Shown piece after piece: positions 51,826 to 63,900 of a DNA stretch of 64,000 bases (the first letter of the stretch is position 1; every line of letters begins with the position of its first letter). The DNA comes from Echinococcus granulosus. Its lineage: Eukaryota > Platyhelminthes > Cestoda > Cyclophyllidea > Taeniidae. The stretch spans positions 538,970 through 602,969 of the forward strand of contig NW_020170405.1 of the NCBI RefSeq assembly GCF_000524195.1, read 5' to 3'. A model generated the notes under the pieces. That model was given only the letters and a program-made list of their open reading frames with translations, did not search any database and was not told where the DNA came from. Made by a program: the position numbers and the translations under genes.

Positions 51826-52095
51826 TCAACCGAAGAGCTGGCGAAAACAGGAGTCGCAGTAAGGCTTGCCGAGGCGCTCCTTGAAGGTGCCAGTGCTGAG
51901 CTGACGCAGACAGTAGGTACACACGAAGTGTTGCGGATGGTACCGGTTGCCGAGCGCATTGATGCATCGACTGCCCGAGATGGGCTCCTGGCAAGCTGCA
52001 CACACCATGCCCAAGTTGCGACGGTGGTGCTGCTCGCAATAAAGATAACCATTCTCTGCGTAGAAGCTACGACCTGTCAGTTTCAGCCCACAATC
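51826..52095 (-). CDS. pxn: Paxillin last exon: end of LIM3 and complete LIM4
   Basis: Begins after the acceptor TTTTCTGCGCCTAG with Asp-Cys-Gly, the second half of the LIM3 zinc module. LIM4 follows: CAAC, then HPQHFVCTYC, then CDSC, and the stop TGA at 51828-51826. It carries 89 codons plus the stop and the entry phase is 0. Confidence 0.92.
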   Translation of the reverse strand, partial: DCGLKLTGRSFYAENGYLYCEQHHRRNLGMVCAACQEPISGSRCINALGNRYHPQHFVCTYCLRQLSTGTFKERLGKPYCDSCFRQLFG

Positions 52096-55000
52096 CTAGG
52101 CGCAGAAAAGATAATTCCGTAAGTGCCGAATGTTAATTTACCATATACCTCACAAAACGAAAGTCTCAAATATTGTTATCAACAGATTTCTTTTGTATAT
52201 CATTATTCAACACTACGCGAAGGAGACATTATTCTCTTTGCATTATTTACTTAAAGGACCATTGTTCTGCATCATTCGTGAACGGTAACGAAGGATTGCA
52301 GCCATTGGATGGTAGAATACAATTTTACAAAAAAATTATTCATTAAAAGACTAGGGCGATTTGCTTTTAGAAACTGTTTTGAAATGTCAATTTAACTTAA
52401 TTTATTACGTCCTCGAGATCAAAATCCTGCACAAACATTAGAACCTGTTCAAGTAGTGAGGCAATTTAAGGAAATAAGACGCATTGGAAATGCCTACACA
52501 GCCCGAACACTTCTACAATCTAAATCTGATGTTTAATTAGTCTTCCCTCCCCTAAAATACACCAACCCTCGAATTTAGGATGAGTATGGTGTCAAACAGA
52601 CCTAGACATGTCTAGTTCGTCTTTTTTCAAACAATCTCATGCACACAAAGGGCCATGACTTGGAATGAGTATGAGCCGCTTGAAGCAGTAAGGCAATCCC
52701 CATTTCATCCTAACCACCTATTTTTGAGGGTTGAAAGCTATTGCGACCAAAGTATTCTGGTAAATTCAAGTTAGTGCTACTTTATCTAAGGTATCTGACT
52801 TACCTTGCATTTGAAACAGTCCTCATGCCACGGTTGTTCTAGTGCAGTTATATATGCGTCGGTGATGGGTTTTCGACAGCCACCACACCTTTCGCCAAAC
52901 TTGGAGTAGTAACAATTTCTAAGCAAAGAACAACGGTACACTAAATTAAGTAGTGCAATACGTTGATTGCTTGTTTAACTCTCGTTTTTGGCAAAGGAGC
53001 CGCTTAAGCGCTCCATCATTGCTATGCCCGTAGCCCCAAGCCCTACCGCGTATCAAATATATATATATATATATACATTCTACCCAAGTATCATGTCTTC
53101 AATCATTTCCAGGAAAGTCTCAGAGCGCTACAGTATATTTGTATTTTTATTTAACCTTACCTTAAAAAAACTAGAATTCTTAAGGTAATATGTGCATTTA
53201 GGCGTCTAAAATGCCTCAAATGCAACGCTTTCAATCTTCCTATTCAAGCTCACAATTCATCTTAGCGTTGACGTTAATATTTGTTGAGAGAACCTCAGTA
53301 ATTAGCAAAATATGCAAAATTCTATCACATTTTTATCATTTCATATTCACTTTGGAGAAAAAAATAAATCTATATGAGTGAATGTGACCATTGCGTTTAT
53401 GTGACAAATCGTCAGCACCTTTAGATTGCAGTCGTGAAATAATGCACTGTAGTGACTAAGCTTACGGGCAGAAGACCTTGCCCTGATGCTCGTGAGCCGT
53501 GGCGTTGTCCACGAAGGGTGTGTGGCAGCCCTGGCAGAAGAAGTGGTCCGGGTGCCAGAAGTAGCCCATCGCCTCCAGACAACGCTAAACACAGTCACAC
53601 GGGTTACCCAACATAGGTGGTCTGTTTTAGTTTTAGTTAAACTAATTTGGGAGTGCTCTGCTCTGCACACTGAAAACTTGTCCCTTTGAGCTCAAAAGTA
53701 ATTCATTAAAAACTACTCACTTAAAAATGAAGATTAGCATTGAAGCAGATACTAGTCATTTGCCAAAGAAGGAAGTGCGAAATATGTGTATATTGGGTAA
53801 ACTTTCTTTCCCCCCTGAAGTATAATGTAAGTCTTTCAGTCGCTGCTACGGAATTTAAATGTTCATTGATTCCAATAGCCTTCTGCCAAGGAAGTTGTCC
53901 CTGTTAGATGAAATCGGTTCATGCAAGGGTTATGTCCCCTACTTGGAATTAGCCGGAATTGATGCGGACGTGAAGAACTGATTCATAAAATAATCGCAGG
54001 TAAAGATTGAGACCAACTAATTTTCGCTAATAGTTGGTCCAGCATTTTCATCGTCGGGAAAGTTACATGGCGGTATTACTTTTCGTTCTCTGGTATTCAG
54101 AACCCCTAAAATGGCTAGTGGCAATAAAATTGTCATGCCCTTGTTCTGTTTTGCCACCGTTATTTATGATCTGAGTTGGATATAGAAAAATGGAGTGGCA
54201 ATTACTCATACACGCTTCCAAAACATTTACAATGATATGATATTTACCAAAACTAGGGAGTGAAAAATAAATCATATTTAAATGGGCTATGCGATTGTGC
54301 AAAGCTTGGTGCTAGTGCCTTTCTTGAAACCAGGGGCAACATCTCTTACCTCTGCTACTGTAATATCTCAGGGTCAAGGTGACGATCCTAATCTTGGCCT
54401 CAAAACACTATAAGTTTTTGGGATAGACAGCAATTTTACCGCTATTTGCATCATAGCACCTGTGAGTTAACCGCAAAGAGGAGATTGAAGCTTTGACACC
54501 AATCAAGTCTAATTGGACACCCAGTGAATGTTCTTTTATTCATTCATATTCAGTCTTCCATTGGCAAAAAGTGTTATTTTAACTTCAAATGTTATGTTTT
54601 GTGTTATTTAGAATGTTATTCTAATTATGTGCACTATTGAACTGGATTTTCCAACCACTGCGTGTGAATCTACACATCGAATATGTGAGAATCTAAACTT
54701 GCCTCAATGGCAACGCAATAAGAGCATTTTGGTCTTACCCCCAACTGATGTCACCATAGGTAGGGCAGGGCCTGCATTCACGCCAATATACTGGCACCAA
54801 AAGCAAGTCCCCAAATTGCCGTTGAGGGCCGTGTGGGGGAGTAGAGGGTGGTAAGGAGTGTTGTGGAACTTACATCGACGATCGCCTCACCACAAAAGGC
54901 GCACTTGGGCGCGAAGAGGGAGAGGTGACACTCGGTGCAGTAAGGCGCGCCGTCGTGCTCGTAGAAGAACTCCTCCACTACATTCTTCCGGCAGTACGCA

Positions 55001-58000
55001 CAGTTGAAGTGTTCCGGATGCCAGACTCCTCCCAGTGCCGTTATCACCTTGTCACACAAAAATCAGTTGAGCGAATCAAATTCTATTTTGTAAGCCTGCT
55101 AGTAATCAACCAAACGTCAATCCACACAAACGCGGCCTATTACGAGGGACGTTAAAGCTGAGTCGGAAATTTGCAGCTTACAGGCGCACAAAAAGACGTT
55201 ACGGTTGTGGTATTACACACGATAGCAAGTGTCAATTTTATCCCGTCAAATGCTGGTAGGCGGTGCGCGCTTCATGGATCAGTCTAGGGATGGTTAGTTG
55301 AGAATACTGAAAACAGTGATAGTGGGTGGATGGAACATGGTTCAGTCAAGTTTCTTGTAAAAAAAGAGAAAATTCGCACAGTTCAATGATGGAATGCTAA
55401 GTCATAGATAGTCACCTGAATGGTGTGAGACTCAAAAAGCGGTTGTCTTTGTGTCAGTGTTGTTCCTAACCTTGGTATTTTACAGCCCACGGCCATCATT
55501 TTCCCAAATGCTCGTCGCATGGGGTGCCTAATCTTAAACCCATAGTCAGTTCAATAACTGCACAAGAAGCAAAAAAGTGTGCAAATTGGAAGAGTTGCTG
55601 GACCCTGAAACAGTTCACCACAGATGTCTTAGGATGGCTCAACCGTACTAACAAAAGTTTGGCTTATCTTCTAGTCTGGAGGAGTGCCTAACTCCATTTT
55701 CTAATTCAAAATACTTGAATTTTACGTACAATTTAACAAATTATCTTATAATATTATTGGCAGTCTGCTTGAGACCAAGCATTTTACCTTGAAAATGAAG
55801 ATATTAGATACCTACCTATTGCTAGTATTGCCATGTCATATGCATGACAACGTAAAAGCTGATACCTATAGCAATAGATCAAATTGGATGTAAACCGCTC
55901 ATACTGTACTCTTTGGTGGATGATATACTTTTTTATGTTACAATGTGAGATCAGTAGATGATCAAGAATGTCTTGCCAAAGCAAAATCGTACAGACCAAC
56001 CTTTCCAATGACAGGCTGATTACAGTGTAAGCAGAGGGAACCACAGTAACCCGTCCGTGGCGAGGTTACATCACTGCTATTCGGTCGTGAGGATGTAGAA
56101 TTGCTGCTGGATTGTTTTCGAGGATAGTGAGTATTATCTGTGGGAGTTTGCTGTCGAGGCTTCGTCACCTCATCCACAGGCTCTTCCACAAAAGCAGAGG
56201 CCTTTTGTGACAGGGGACTACGTTGGGCAGAGGGAGACGAGGTTGGTTGCAGATGCTGATTGTAGGGCAATTTGCCACCGGTAGGGGGGTGTTGCTGAAA
56301 CTAAATACCAAGCTTCTACTTTGGACTCAGAGGTTTCATGTATGAGAGAGCTTTACTTATTAGTGATCAGTAGTTGTAATTCAACCCTTGCGAATAAAAT
56401 ACCTTAAGTTGTTGAAGCGAGGCCATCAGTTCATCCAACTGCTTGCTAGCATGAGCTGCAGCCTCCTTAGTCTTCTGAGACATGGAATCAATTGCCTCTC
56501 CATCAGTTGTTTTCGTTCCATCAGGTAAGCCCACTTCTGACGTCTCGAATTTTCTAAGAGCATAAAAGACTAGTGATTGGCAGCAAATAGTAGCATTGCC
56601 TTTTTGTTGTGAAATTCTGTAGAAAATCACAAAAGTGACATCACACTTTCCCCTAAGAAATATGTTGTCCAAATCATGCACAACTCTCTCAATTTCCAAA
56701 CAACGTTTCAGTTAATGTAGTTTTAAGTAATCTTGGTATTGTACACGTGGTTCGAAACTCCGCTTGGTCAAATGCATAATTGTACATTTAAAGTATTTAA
56801 TGACCCATGTATGCACTAAGAAGGAGGAGACCAAATGTTCAAATTTGAGTAGGAATTCCTCCCATTAATTTGGGATGCAAACCAAAGCGGGAAATTAGCT
56901 CGGCTAGAAATAATCGCCTAATTTTACTTAATAGCGTCAATGCTTAAAATATTGAGACCGCTCTCAAGGGTAGCATGCGTTACAATAGTAGATAGCTGAA
57001 CTTTTTCCCGTGCTGAAATTCACATGGTGAAAACCGTTTGTGTATGTGTAAAGTTAACGCTTGGTAAACAAACAGGTGAAAAGATCAGCGTGCCGAAGAG
57101 CCTCCATGACATTCCGCGAAATGGCACACCGCTGCCGGGGCGTTTAGTCATCGCATTCTGCTATATCTGGGCCGCTGCCTCGGAAAAAGACTGGGATGGT
57201 AATCAAAAAATACATCAAATGGTACACTGGACTCGCATTCATTAAAGCATTTCGATACAAATTAGGTTGGCAAATAGTCTACTTCACCTACCACTACCAC
57301 CTACGACGCAAATTGCGAGTCCATCTGTAAAGCCATTAAAATAAGTTACTGGACCTAGATCTTTGCCACCAGGAGGGCTTTTTTGTTTTGGCACAGAGCA
57401 ATTTAGGGAGCGGATTGCCATTTTCAAAATATCGTTCGGTCTGGAGTTTACATTTATGCTAAAGGCATTTGCATTTTGACAAATGACTAAAAAAGCTACA
57501 TCATTTCACAATTATATTTTTCTTTATTTTTCCAAAGAAAAAACGACTATAAAAGCTAACAGCGGAAGTTGTGAAGCTAGAAATTGTGCACTCACTAACT
57601 GCAGAAACATAAGATGCCTGGCTGTTGATTCGAGAAAGAAGAGGTGGTTTTCATCACGCAACCCTTTACTCTGTTGATATCGAACACCTAAATGTTTATA
57701 CCTCTACAGGTTTGATGAGGTAAACCCGGAGAGATGCTGTCGTTTATCGTGACAGTCAAGCCAATTTGAATGAAGGTACAACTGCCAACCACCACCGAGA
57801 GCTCTATCGGAGTGCCTACAGGGGTTACAATACTCTTGCCTTTACTTCGTTTAACAGTGCCTTTCTGAGTTGGAATGCATTAGGAATTATTTGGGAAGGT
57901 GACTGAATTTTTAAATAGAGCTAAGCTGCTAGCGGTGCGCATTCTTAACTAATCGACCCAACAGTCCCCTTTCCGTAGATAGCGAGGCATGCCGAGGTGG

Positions 58001-58307
58001 AACAAATGCATTCGTCGCTGTGTGTATGCGTATGCATGGGTAGTGTGCAAATGTACACACGAAAATATTTCAATGAGTGTTGAACTCGTTGCAATGTGAT
58101 TAATCAAAACAAGGCAAAAAAAAACTAGGTAAAAAACAGTTTCTCCAGTTCGACGGTATCTGCATGAACTTGGATTAAACAAATGCAGTGCAACCATCAA
58201 ATCACTGAGCAATTTTCCACAAAACAAGTTAATCGAATTTATGTAAGATATCACTTTGGAGGCAACTTACTCTGATTTTACTTCGCAGTTGATGCACGGA
58301 CTGGTGT
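51826..58307 (-). CDS. pxn: Paxillin/Hic-5 family focal-adhesion adaptor (LD motif plus four LIM domains)
   Basis: Paxillin-family scaffolds sit at integrin adhesions: LD motifs bind FAK, vinculin and similar partners, and LIM domains direct adhesion targeting (family knowledge). Exons on the minus strand: 58307-58271 (tentative), 56553-56403, 56294-56001, 55047-54874, 53584-53466, 52918-52804 and 52095-51826. From the LD exon to the stop every junction is GT/AG and every phase agrees. Visible in order: LD motif LDELMASL, nearly identical to paxillin LD4; a Ser/Pro/Gln-rich linker of about 90 residues; then LIM1 to LIM4 with all CxxC...HxxC...CxxC ligands. The protein ends GKPYCDSCFRQLFG, the typical paxillin LIM4 terminus. 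Counting the proposed start exon at 60889, it would be 396 aa, shorter than vertebrate paxillin (more than 500), because only one LD motif was found. Further N-terminal exons may be missed. Confidence 0.9.
52804..52918 (-). CDS. pxn: Paxillin exon: end of LIM2 and first half of LIM3
   Basis: 115 bases. The first base completes a Pro codon split with the previous exon. It encodes NCYYSKFGERCGGCRKPI and then ALEQPWHEDCFKCK, where the donor GTAAGT interrupts the LIM3 CxxC pair. Its acceptor (TTTGCTTAG) lies 35 bp from a solo LTR. Confidence 0.9.
52954..53143 (-). repeat. Solo LTR of the TRIM family in a paxillin intron
   Basis: On the minus strand it starts near 53143, includes TCTGAGACTTTCCTGGAAAT, GATGGAGCGCTTAAGCGGC and GAGAGTTAAACAAGCAATCA, and ends CGTATTGCA at 52954. 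An AT dinucleotide tract (53057-53075) lies inside it. Confidence 0.68.
53057..53075. repeat. AT microsatellite, about nine units
   Basis: An uninterrupted alternating A/T run inside the solo LTR of the paxillin intron. Confidence 0.9.
53466..53584 (-). CDS. pxn: Paxillin exon: core of LIM2
   Basis: 119 bases, entry phase 0, leaving two bases (CC). It encodes RCLEAMGYFWHPDHFFCQGC followed by the LIM2 second finger (HEHQGKVFC). Acceptor GTTTAG and donor GTAAGC were read directly. Confidence 0.9.
54874..55047 (-). CDS. pxn: Paxillin exon: LIM1 body and first CxxC of LIM2
   Basis: Exactly 58 codons, phase 0 at both ends. It encodes VITALGGVWHPEHFNCAYC, then CTEC closing LIM1, and CAFCGEAIVD opening LIM2. 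The donor GTAAGT follows the Asp codon. Confidence 0.92.
56001..56294 (-). CDS. pxn: Paxillin exon: disordered linker and first CxxC of LIM1
   Basis: 98 codons, phase 0 at both ends. The exon is mostly Ser/Thr/Pro/Gln-rich (for example QKASAFVEEPVDEVTKPRQQ) and ends CLHCNQPVIGK, the first zinc-binding pair of LIM1. The acceptor is TTTAGTTTCAG and the donor is AAG|GTTGGT, weaker than the other donors in the gene. Confidence 0.88.
56403..56553 (-). CDS. pxn: Paxillin exon: LD motif
   Basis: 151 bases, with one base completing the preceding codon. The second half encodes ASKQLDELMASLQQLK. LDELMASL is the amphipathic LD4-type helix known to bind FAK and vinculin in paxillin. The acceptor is TATGCTCTTAG and the donor AAG|GTATTT. 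Confidence 0.88.
58271..58307 (-). CDS. pxn: Tentative 37-base paxillin microexon
   Basis: Strong acceptor (GCATTATTTTAG) and donor (AGA|GTAAGT). In the only phase that joins the LD exon it is open and adds TSPCINCEVKSE. The short length makes a chance match possible, and no homology supports it. Confidence 0.5.
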
Positions 58308-60858
58308 CTAAAATAATGCAAAATGCCAGGATTTAGTAAGGTAGTGGCATTTATAAGTTATGTTCCGACAGCCCCATGTTCTACATCAAAGTAACAGAAG
58401 GGTGGCACGTTAGGAAAGTACTTACATCCAATACGATACAGCTAAAAGCCTAGCAGTTCTTATTTTCACCTTTTTTAGCTTATAACACTCATACAATATT
58501 TTTTGATTCAAGCAGTTATAGGTCCGAACCGACATAAGTATCCTCATTTCTTAAAAATGGGAGTCGTAAAATGCCTTATTCCAATATAGGTTCAACATTC
58601 ATTCATCAGCATTTAAGGTGATGCAAAGCCATAAAACAGACACCAAACCACTGCTGTGATTGTAAAGGTGGTTCCAGAACAGAAGTTGAGAAATTAAATC
58701 TCAGAGAGGATACAACTGGATTTCATGATTGCTTACGGCGCTTGGGGATAATTTGATACATTATATAATTTCAAGGCACAAAAGTCAGAACAACTTACAG
58801 GAAATGAAACGGAAGTTGGGAAAGTTAAACCCCCTCTCAATAAAATGTTTTATAGTTTGTGTAAGTAAGGACATTCTAGAAATGCTTATGCAACACCCAT
58901 ATAACCACTATTAACGAATTTTAAAAGGATTTTTCAGAACAGTTTGAGCTCGTCAACCAATGAAAATTCGATGAGGTTGGTAATATTAGTTGGACACATA
59001 AAATGGGTAAAAAACGGAGGTTGCTATAGTGATTTAAAGAACGCGTAGAAAATACCAGATCTTCGGCCAAAAATTCGGATTATTTGGATCTACGTTGCGT
59101 TTGTGTCTTCGATACAAAAAAAAACGGTTCAAATAGTCAGTTTAGTGTTCCCAATGAGTAATTATCTTACCAAAAAGACTCTCGTAATACGAAATGACGG
59201 GGGCCGGATATGCTAGCCTTAGTCTTGCTATTGTGTTTCTTCAAGCAGATCACTCATTTATCCCATCAATAAAAAGGAAAAGTGTAAAGCAAAATCTAAG
59301 CTACTTCCGGTCATGTGGGCTGACACTCAAAAATCAAATGGTAAATCGTCGTATACGTCTGATGTGTGGAATGGGCGACTACTGACTTACGACGCAGAGA
59401 CAAATATTTACCTTACTTTGCCTCCTTTGTGATGAAGTGCAGAGATTAGTGCACCCTTAACAGTTATCATGACTTCTAGACTTGCTGAATTTTCAATAGG
59501 TTGTCGCAAGGGTGATCAATTTGTCTTAATCCCAGTAATATGTGAACAATACACTAGCTATGTGTTACGGTGTACGAACAATGAAAAGCTGTCGAGCAAG
59601 AGATGGGCGTTAATCGTTAAAAAAGTGGCCTTACTAAGGTCTCATGCGGAATTCTCTTTTTAACCAAAAAACGGTAAGATTGAAGATTAATGATCGTCGC
59701 GGATTATCTTGACAGTATTAAGCGAAAGGGAGGAAGTAACGCGAACGCAACGGCCTCAAGTAAGCAACCGACAGACAGGTGCGATACCAACACCTATGCA
59801 CAGTAGATGATAATTAACCTTTTCTTGGGCACATATACAGAGCCTCAGTACGAGGATGGCACGGCAACCGTTTGGGTAAATAGGCCAGAGGAAGGAAGAT
59901 AACGGGGCAGAGTGAGGTCACGTCAAGCTGGGTGATTCACCACGCCTCTTCCCATGGGTCGACAGGAGAGGCGCCAATGATTCGACCACATGCGGATTTG
60001 GGGCAATATAATTCATACTTTGACACCTTTGGTACTTTCCTATTACAAGGCTAGCTAAATGTCAAACACCGAGTTATAGAAGCAAAACATGGAATTGAGA
60101 CCACCGGTTCATCGCTATTTATCCTTGTATGTGCTTTCAGTCGGAAACAGACAAGGTAGGATATCCCAGTTACATTAACTGTGTTAATTGTTGTTTCATC
60201 AGAAGCCGCCGAAGTAAAAAGGTGTAAAAGGAAGAATGTAAGAAAATAGTTTGGCATGCGTTTTTGGAGCGAAATTCCTTGCTTGGTTTGCAGACGAAAT
60301 GCCAATAGCACTCCGCCTGGATATGAGAGAACAAAGAACGGTTTAAATTTTGATGCACATAAAGCATAACTAATTACGGTAACATTAAGTGCTGTTCTGT
60401 TGCCCGAATTGGCCTATCGCTTCAAATTGTACTAATACCTCAACGAAAAATTTCACCTTAATGGTGAAATGCACATTCACATTTCACCACGAGGTAGCTA
60501 CATTTAATTAGGACTAATCAAATGTTTAGTTCTTGCTGACATATGAGAAGTGAGAAGGATGACATTCTTTCAAATAATGTTCCCAAGGTGATGACACCAG
60601 TTTCATGATTTATTTCGCATGTATTTTTAAATATCATGACGAAGTTCCAAGTGCTTCGCTTTCCATTTAACTTTGAAGTCGGAATTTTGAATAATATGAG
60701 AACCGAGCATGTATCCAATGCATTCATCACATCAATAACACAGTTTCCATAGCTTATTCCCACCGAATTCATAATTGAAATGAGGATCCTACTAATTATC
60801 TGTTGCGTGAGAGCTTCTCAGGCAACAATGTTTAGTCGATGTCAGGTGGTCTGCTTAC

Positions 60859-60889
60859 CTCCAAGTAAATATGAACCGCGGACAAGCAT
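60859..60889 (-). CDS. Possible first coding exon of the paxillin gene
   Basis: ATG at 60889-60887 opens ten codons (MLVRGSYLLG) plus one base before the donor GAG|GTAAGC. The leftover base fits the phase of the 58307 microexon, and an in-frame TAG lies a few codons upstream, so this would be the first ATG. There is no LD1-like sequence. A rival is a 16-base exon ending at 58426 (GGAT|GTAAGT). Treat the gene start as unresolved. Confidence 0.25.
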
Positions 60890-63696
60890 CACCGAGGAAG
60901 GATAGAGAAGACTAGACTAGTGGGCTGGAGTCTACATTAGCCAGCTAGCCGCTGCTACTGACAGAGAAATAACAACGTTTAAGTCAAATTTGAAGTTTTA
61001 TTTGGACGGCTCATGAGAGGATTTCTATAGCCTTTAGCAGAATGTCATTAATCTAATTGTTATTTTAGAATAAATGTTAAAGGTGGTGTTTCATCTGTGC
61101 AATTTGTGAAATTCTGTACAAATGTGTTCGGCGTTACCTCGATCCACATTAGAGGCTTATAATTAATAATTCCCCGGTTGCACCACAGGCAGAGGCATGG
61201 CCACATCTCTATCGCATTCCCTTTTATCTTAGTTGCATCCAAGAGGCCTCGGTAATTAAACTGGTATATAATAATAACATCAATTCCTCCAAATAGCAAT
61301 TGCGTTGGTAGACTAGAAAACTGACCGGAATAACGCCCTGTGAGAGGGGACGAGCAATTTTGTTCGTGTCACAAACACATGTTCGGAAAAACACAAATAC
61401 ACACAGATATGCCAGACCGCCAGCGTTGTGGATAATTGTTATTACCCCTCGTATTTGGACGCTATGGAAATTTATGACACAAATGCTGCATTGTGCTAGC
61501 CAGAATGCATAAAGTAGGCGTATAAAGAAAATTTCTGTTTTGGGCAGGGTAACAGCCAAGTGGTGAACTTGCTGATCACGTTCGTACATGCCGAGAAAGC
61601 AAAAGGTCTGCACGATAAATGATGCTTGACATCTCGATTATAAGGAAAGGCGCAGAAGCAAGACTGACTTAATAATTTTCGCCTCCCTCAAAGCTGCCGA
61701 GTAGTGTTAGCAACCAGCAGCTATATTTTAAAACAGACCAACATCTGCGTGGTCTAAACTACACAAAACTGTTTAGTTGCTAGTTGTTCAGAATTTAGAA
61801 GCATGATTACCTGTTTAAGGCATTAAAAGGGCTTGATGGGATCGCATTAAAATAAATATATATTGCTTCGCCTACGCTTTATCATATTTTAATCTGTACT
61901 TCGAGTAAGACAATAAATCTCACGAAAAGGAAATGTTACCGGAAAACGAAAGATGGGTAGAAGGAGTAGTATCTCTACAATTCTTATCTAAGAGGCATGT
62001 AATAACTAAATGACTTGGAGAGGAATTATTGGCACTCTTCAACAAGGCACTTCAATTCCAATCATGCCTATGATAACCTAATAGCCTTTTAGATAAAGCA
62101 AATCCCCTAACATTTGGGCAGAAGAACTTCATCAAGTAGTAAAAATACACGGTTTGCAAGATAAGGATTTGCTTGTACAATAGCATCTCGTGCAGCCTTG
62201 GTGAAACGAAGTGACCAGACTGTACTCAGGCATACAAAGTTGATCAGAATAGATTAATAAGCACCATCCCACTAAAGCGCATTAGTTACACTACCTATGC
62301 TGTCATTCCGTTAAAAAATGATGAAATCAGCAGTGTCGATGATGGAAGATTGAACACCAGAGCAGGTAGTTTTTATTAATCAGGTGTGACATCAACTGTC
62401 AAATACGTATAACAATTTACCAACGACAAGTTGGCACATTAAGCCTCTACAAATACCTTGTTAAGCTTAGAAGCCCATGTACCGAGTTACTAATAAGAAT
62501 GGTATCCATTAAAGGGATGCTGTCAACATAATTACGCTAGAAACATTCAACGAACACTGACCCCATAAAAGCCTAATATCTTGGATTTCTTTACGCTTTG
62601 TTGTTCACAAATAAAGTAGAATGGTGAATTAGTGCTGGCATCCTTCCCGATAGCGCTTGACTCAGTGACGGATTGTGAAATCGCTCACAATTGACCTGGA
62701 TCAACATGTTGGTTGCGGGACAATTCATACCAATTCAGGTTTTTTAAAAAGGCATGCTTATATGTAAAAAATGATAAGGGTCTTATGAGACATTTTGCCA
62801 AGATTTTACTGCACATATTGCTCTTTAAAATTTCGCTAAAAGGAAGTCAGTCAAAATGACAAATGACGACTACGCATTAATTGCACAACGAACAATGCGT
62901 TTGAGCCAAAGGGTGTGTTTCATGCTCAGCTCCAGTGACACTTCGCACTCGTTGTGACTGACTTGTGCATGAGGCAGGAGCACTGCATGACTGAGGGATC
63001 GCAGGGTGATCAATTAGGTAGGTCATCGAAGTCCTGCAGTGAGGTCCTCAAAATGTAACAGTCAAATATCAAAGTAACTAGGCCTTGCAATGCTGTTTGC
63101 TTTAAGGAAAGACTTCGCAGCCGAGACTTAAAAAGTGCCTTAGGCCTTAACACTGGGAAGTGTCGGTTAAGTCACACTTTAATCAGGTAAACAATCTATA
63201 AAGAAGTCGTGCATATAAAGAGAAAGGTGGCCGTTCGAAAACCTACATACGATCTAAGTTAAGGCTCTCTGCTGTAATATGTAGGTGTGGAAATTAGTTT
63301 TATTTCGAGAACTTAATAGCAAAATTTACAATTCTTGCGTACAGATTTAGTCTAAAAACGATACCTTATAAGAGTAGTCATGACTTAATGACAGCTTTGC
63401 CTAAGAATAAATAGAATCATTATATGTACTGGCTAAGAAGCGCCTCAGGCGTCAGTGAATGTCCAATCTCAAAGGCATACGTTAGGTCAGCGCTTTTGCA
63501 TTTAAAATATCAGTAAGATCTTGACGTTGTTTGAACACTACAATGTAATACCATTCTTAGCCAGCAACAGCAGATGGTGAAATCAACGTTAAGATACAAA
63601 AAATAGAATGTGACAAAAGTCATTGCACAAGAAGCTATAACAGTCAAATTTACAGTTAACTGTGAAGGACGATTGCGGATGTATTCTGAGTCCCAG
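60890..63696. other. Stretch upstream of paxillin, nothing recognised
   Basis: It may contain the paxillin promoter or 5' exons, but no LD1-like coding sequence (Leu-Asp-x-x-Leu-Leu-x-x-Leu) was found. Minus-strand frames of 79 and 129 codons near 61060-61613 lack convincing splice sites. Confidence 0.35.
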
Positions 63697-63900
63697 TGTA
63701 ATACGTTAGCGATTCTTTTAACTCCCAATTTCTGTAACGAGCCACTCAGGCACTCCATCACTGCACCTTCGCCAGGTGAGCTGGCCTCTGGGCCATGCTA
63801 ATAGCCCCAAGTCGTTCAGTGCGTCGGCAGTACATATTCTGCTCGAGTATTACGTCTTCTTTCGGCTTTAGGGAAGTCTCAGGGGACTACGTTGGTGGCA
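63697..63900 (-). repeat. Solo LTR of the TRIM family
   Basis: 204 bp on the minus strand with clean TGCCACCAACG...CGTATTACA ends. It contains GAGACTTCCCTAAAGCCGAA, GGCGAAGGTGCAGTGATGG and GGGAGTTAAAA. No 5-bp target-site duplication is visible. Confidence 0.68.

Noticed and set aside
53347..53689. Frames of 67-107 codons over the LIM2 exon
   Set aside because: Out-of-frame readings of the paxillin exon 53584-53466. The phase that continues the LIM domain is different.
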